Assembly (NCBI GenBank): GCA_000155435.1
Contig: DS990260.1
Coordinates: forward strand, 873,314-937,313
DNA: 64,000 bases
Reading direction: 5' to 3'
Origin: Clostridiales bacterium 1_7_47FAA
Lineage (GTDB): Bacteria; Bacillota; Clostridia; Lachnospirales; Lachnospiraceae
Shown piece after piece: positions 63,642-64,000 of the stretch (position 1 is the first letter of the stretch; each line of letters starts with the position of its first letter). Below the pieces are notes generated by a model. The model did not search any database and was not told the origin of the DNA. It saw nothing but the letters and a program-made list of their open reading frames with translations. The translations under genes were made by a program, and so were the position numbers.

Positions 63642-64000
63642 CTAAACGCGTTTAAACTGTTTGTTTTTATATTTCTGAAGCCTTTCCTGAACCAGCTTCA
63701 GATTCTCAGGATCCGCATAGAACCCGCCTTCGGTGTGACCGATTTCCTCCAGGTGCCTTGCCCTTCCCGCCACCGTGGTGCGGTCCTTCAGGTATCCGTC
63801 TTTCTGGATGACGAATTTCCATTTTCCATCCCCTGTCTTTTCCAAATTGCCGCCGGCGCCGCAGACCTGGCATTCCACGGGATAGTGAAGCCCGTCCCAC
63901 TGGGGTTCCCCCAGAACCAGGGCATTGGAATGGCAGTTTGGGCACCAGCCCATATCCTCATCCCCCAGCCAGGTCCGCTCCCCTGCCGGTGTACGGACTG
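63642..64000 (-). CDS. C-terminal part of a flavodoxin/FMN-reductase-like protein with zinc ribbon (cut by window edge)
   Basis: About 118 residues up to the right edge, in frame through VRTPAGERTWLGDEDMGWCPNCHSN. Two CxxC pairs (CPNC and CQVC) suggest a zinc ribbon at the end of an NAD(P)H-dependent FMN-reductase-type protein. The gene starts outside the window. It is upstream of and co-oriented with the redox operon, but the operator and promoter at 63544-63630 separate it from the old yellow enzyme gene. Confidence 0.6.
   Translation of the reverse strand, partial: VRTPAGERTWLGDEDMGWCPNCHSNALVLGEPQWDGLHYPVECQVCGAGGNLEKTGDGKWKFVIQKDGYLKDRTTVAGRARHLEEIGHTEGGFYADPENLKLVQERLQKYKNKQFKRV

Overview
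The window reads as chromosomal DNA of an anaerobic Gram-positive gut Clostridia, most likely Lachnospiraceae and Enterocloster-like (inference). Support: AGGAGG-type ribosome sites, 2-oxoacid:ferredoxin oxidoreductase, several Fe-S old-yellow-enzyme reductases, Ptb/Buk-type genes, SigV/RsiV and Bce-like signalling modules. No rRNA, tRNA or CRISPR array was seen.

Layout. 1-200: end of a nitroreductase. 286-4284: an AT-rich, foreign-looking cassette of a MazG-like pyrophosphohydrolase, a GIY-YIG/Schlafen-type helicase, and a second such helicase with a nuclease-like N-terminus that is broken by a one-base frameshift; it resembles a decaying defence island. 4365-8665: ABC transporter plus two-component system. 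9755-20966: a catabolic regulon of two operons (ridA, two BCCT carriers and split aconitase X; and a four-subunit 2-oxoacid:ferredoxin oxidoreductase plus ADP-forming acyl-CoA synthetase) beside an IclR regulator. Both operon promoters have the same layout of three boxes, 20 bp apart, starting at the -10, so they are probably co-regulated. 21174-28591: a flavodoxin/aldo-keto reductase fusion lipoprotein, an acetyltransferase, two LysR regulators, and an old-yellow-enzyme reductase paired with an unknown membrane protein. 28739-36144: RsiV/SigV, MATE/TetR, a diguanylate cyclase and an AraC regulator. 36270-37218: a deletion junction joining a truncated PHP phosphatase to a truncated acetyltransferase. 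37286-40790: purEMND. 41083-47792: DUF3137, FUSC, cupin-CMD, and a separate flavodoxin/aldo-keto reductase pair with a LysR regulator.

48099-63480 is the most interesting part. An eight-gene operon (thiolase-like enzyme, DUF35 protein, acyl carrier protein, phosphate acyltransferase, acyl kinase, DUF1097 membrane protein, Sfp-type phosphopantetheinyl transferase, MBL hydrolase) lies next to a PucR regulator and a redox operon (old yellow enzyme, FAD reductase, Fe-S/GltD-like protein, NuoF-tail Fe-S protein). Upstream of each operon is the same palindrome, TTTGTGC-N4-GCACAA, centred exactly 75 bp from the centre of a TATAAT -10 element. This suggests one PucR regulon in which an unsaturated substrate is reduced, cleaved by a thiolase-like step on a carrier protein, and converted to acyl phosphate and ATP. 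The substrate is unknown and the pathway is inference.

Short tandem repeats (11-16 bp units) occur at four places, and a 111-bp MITE-like inverted-repeat element lies at 47963-48073.
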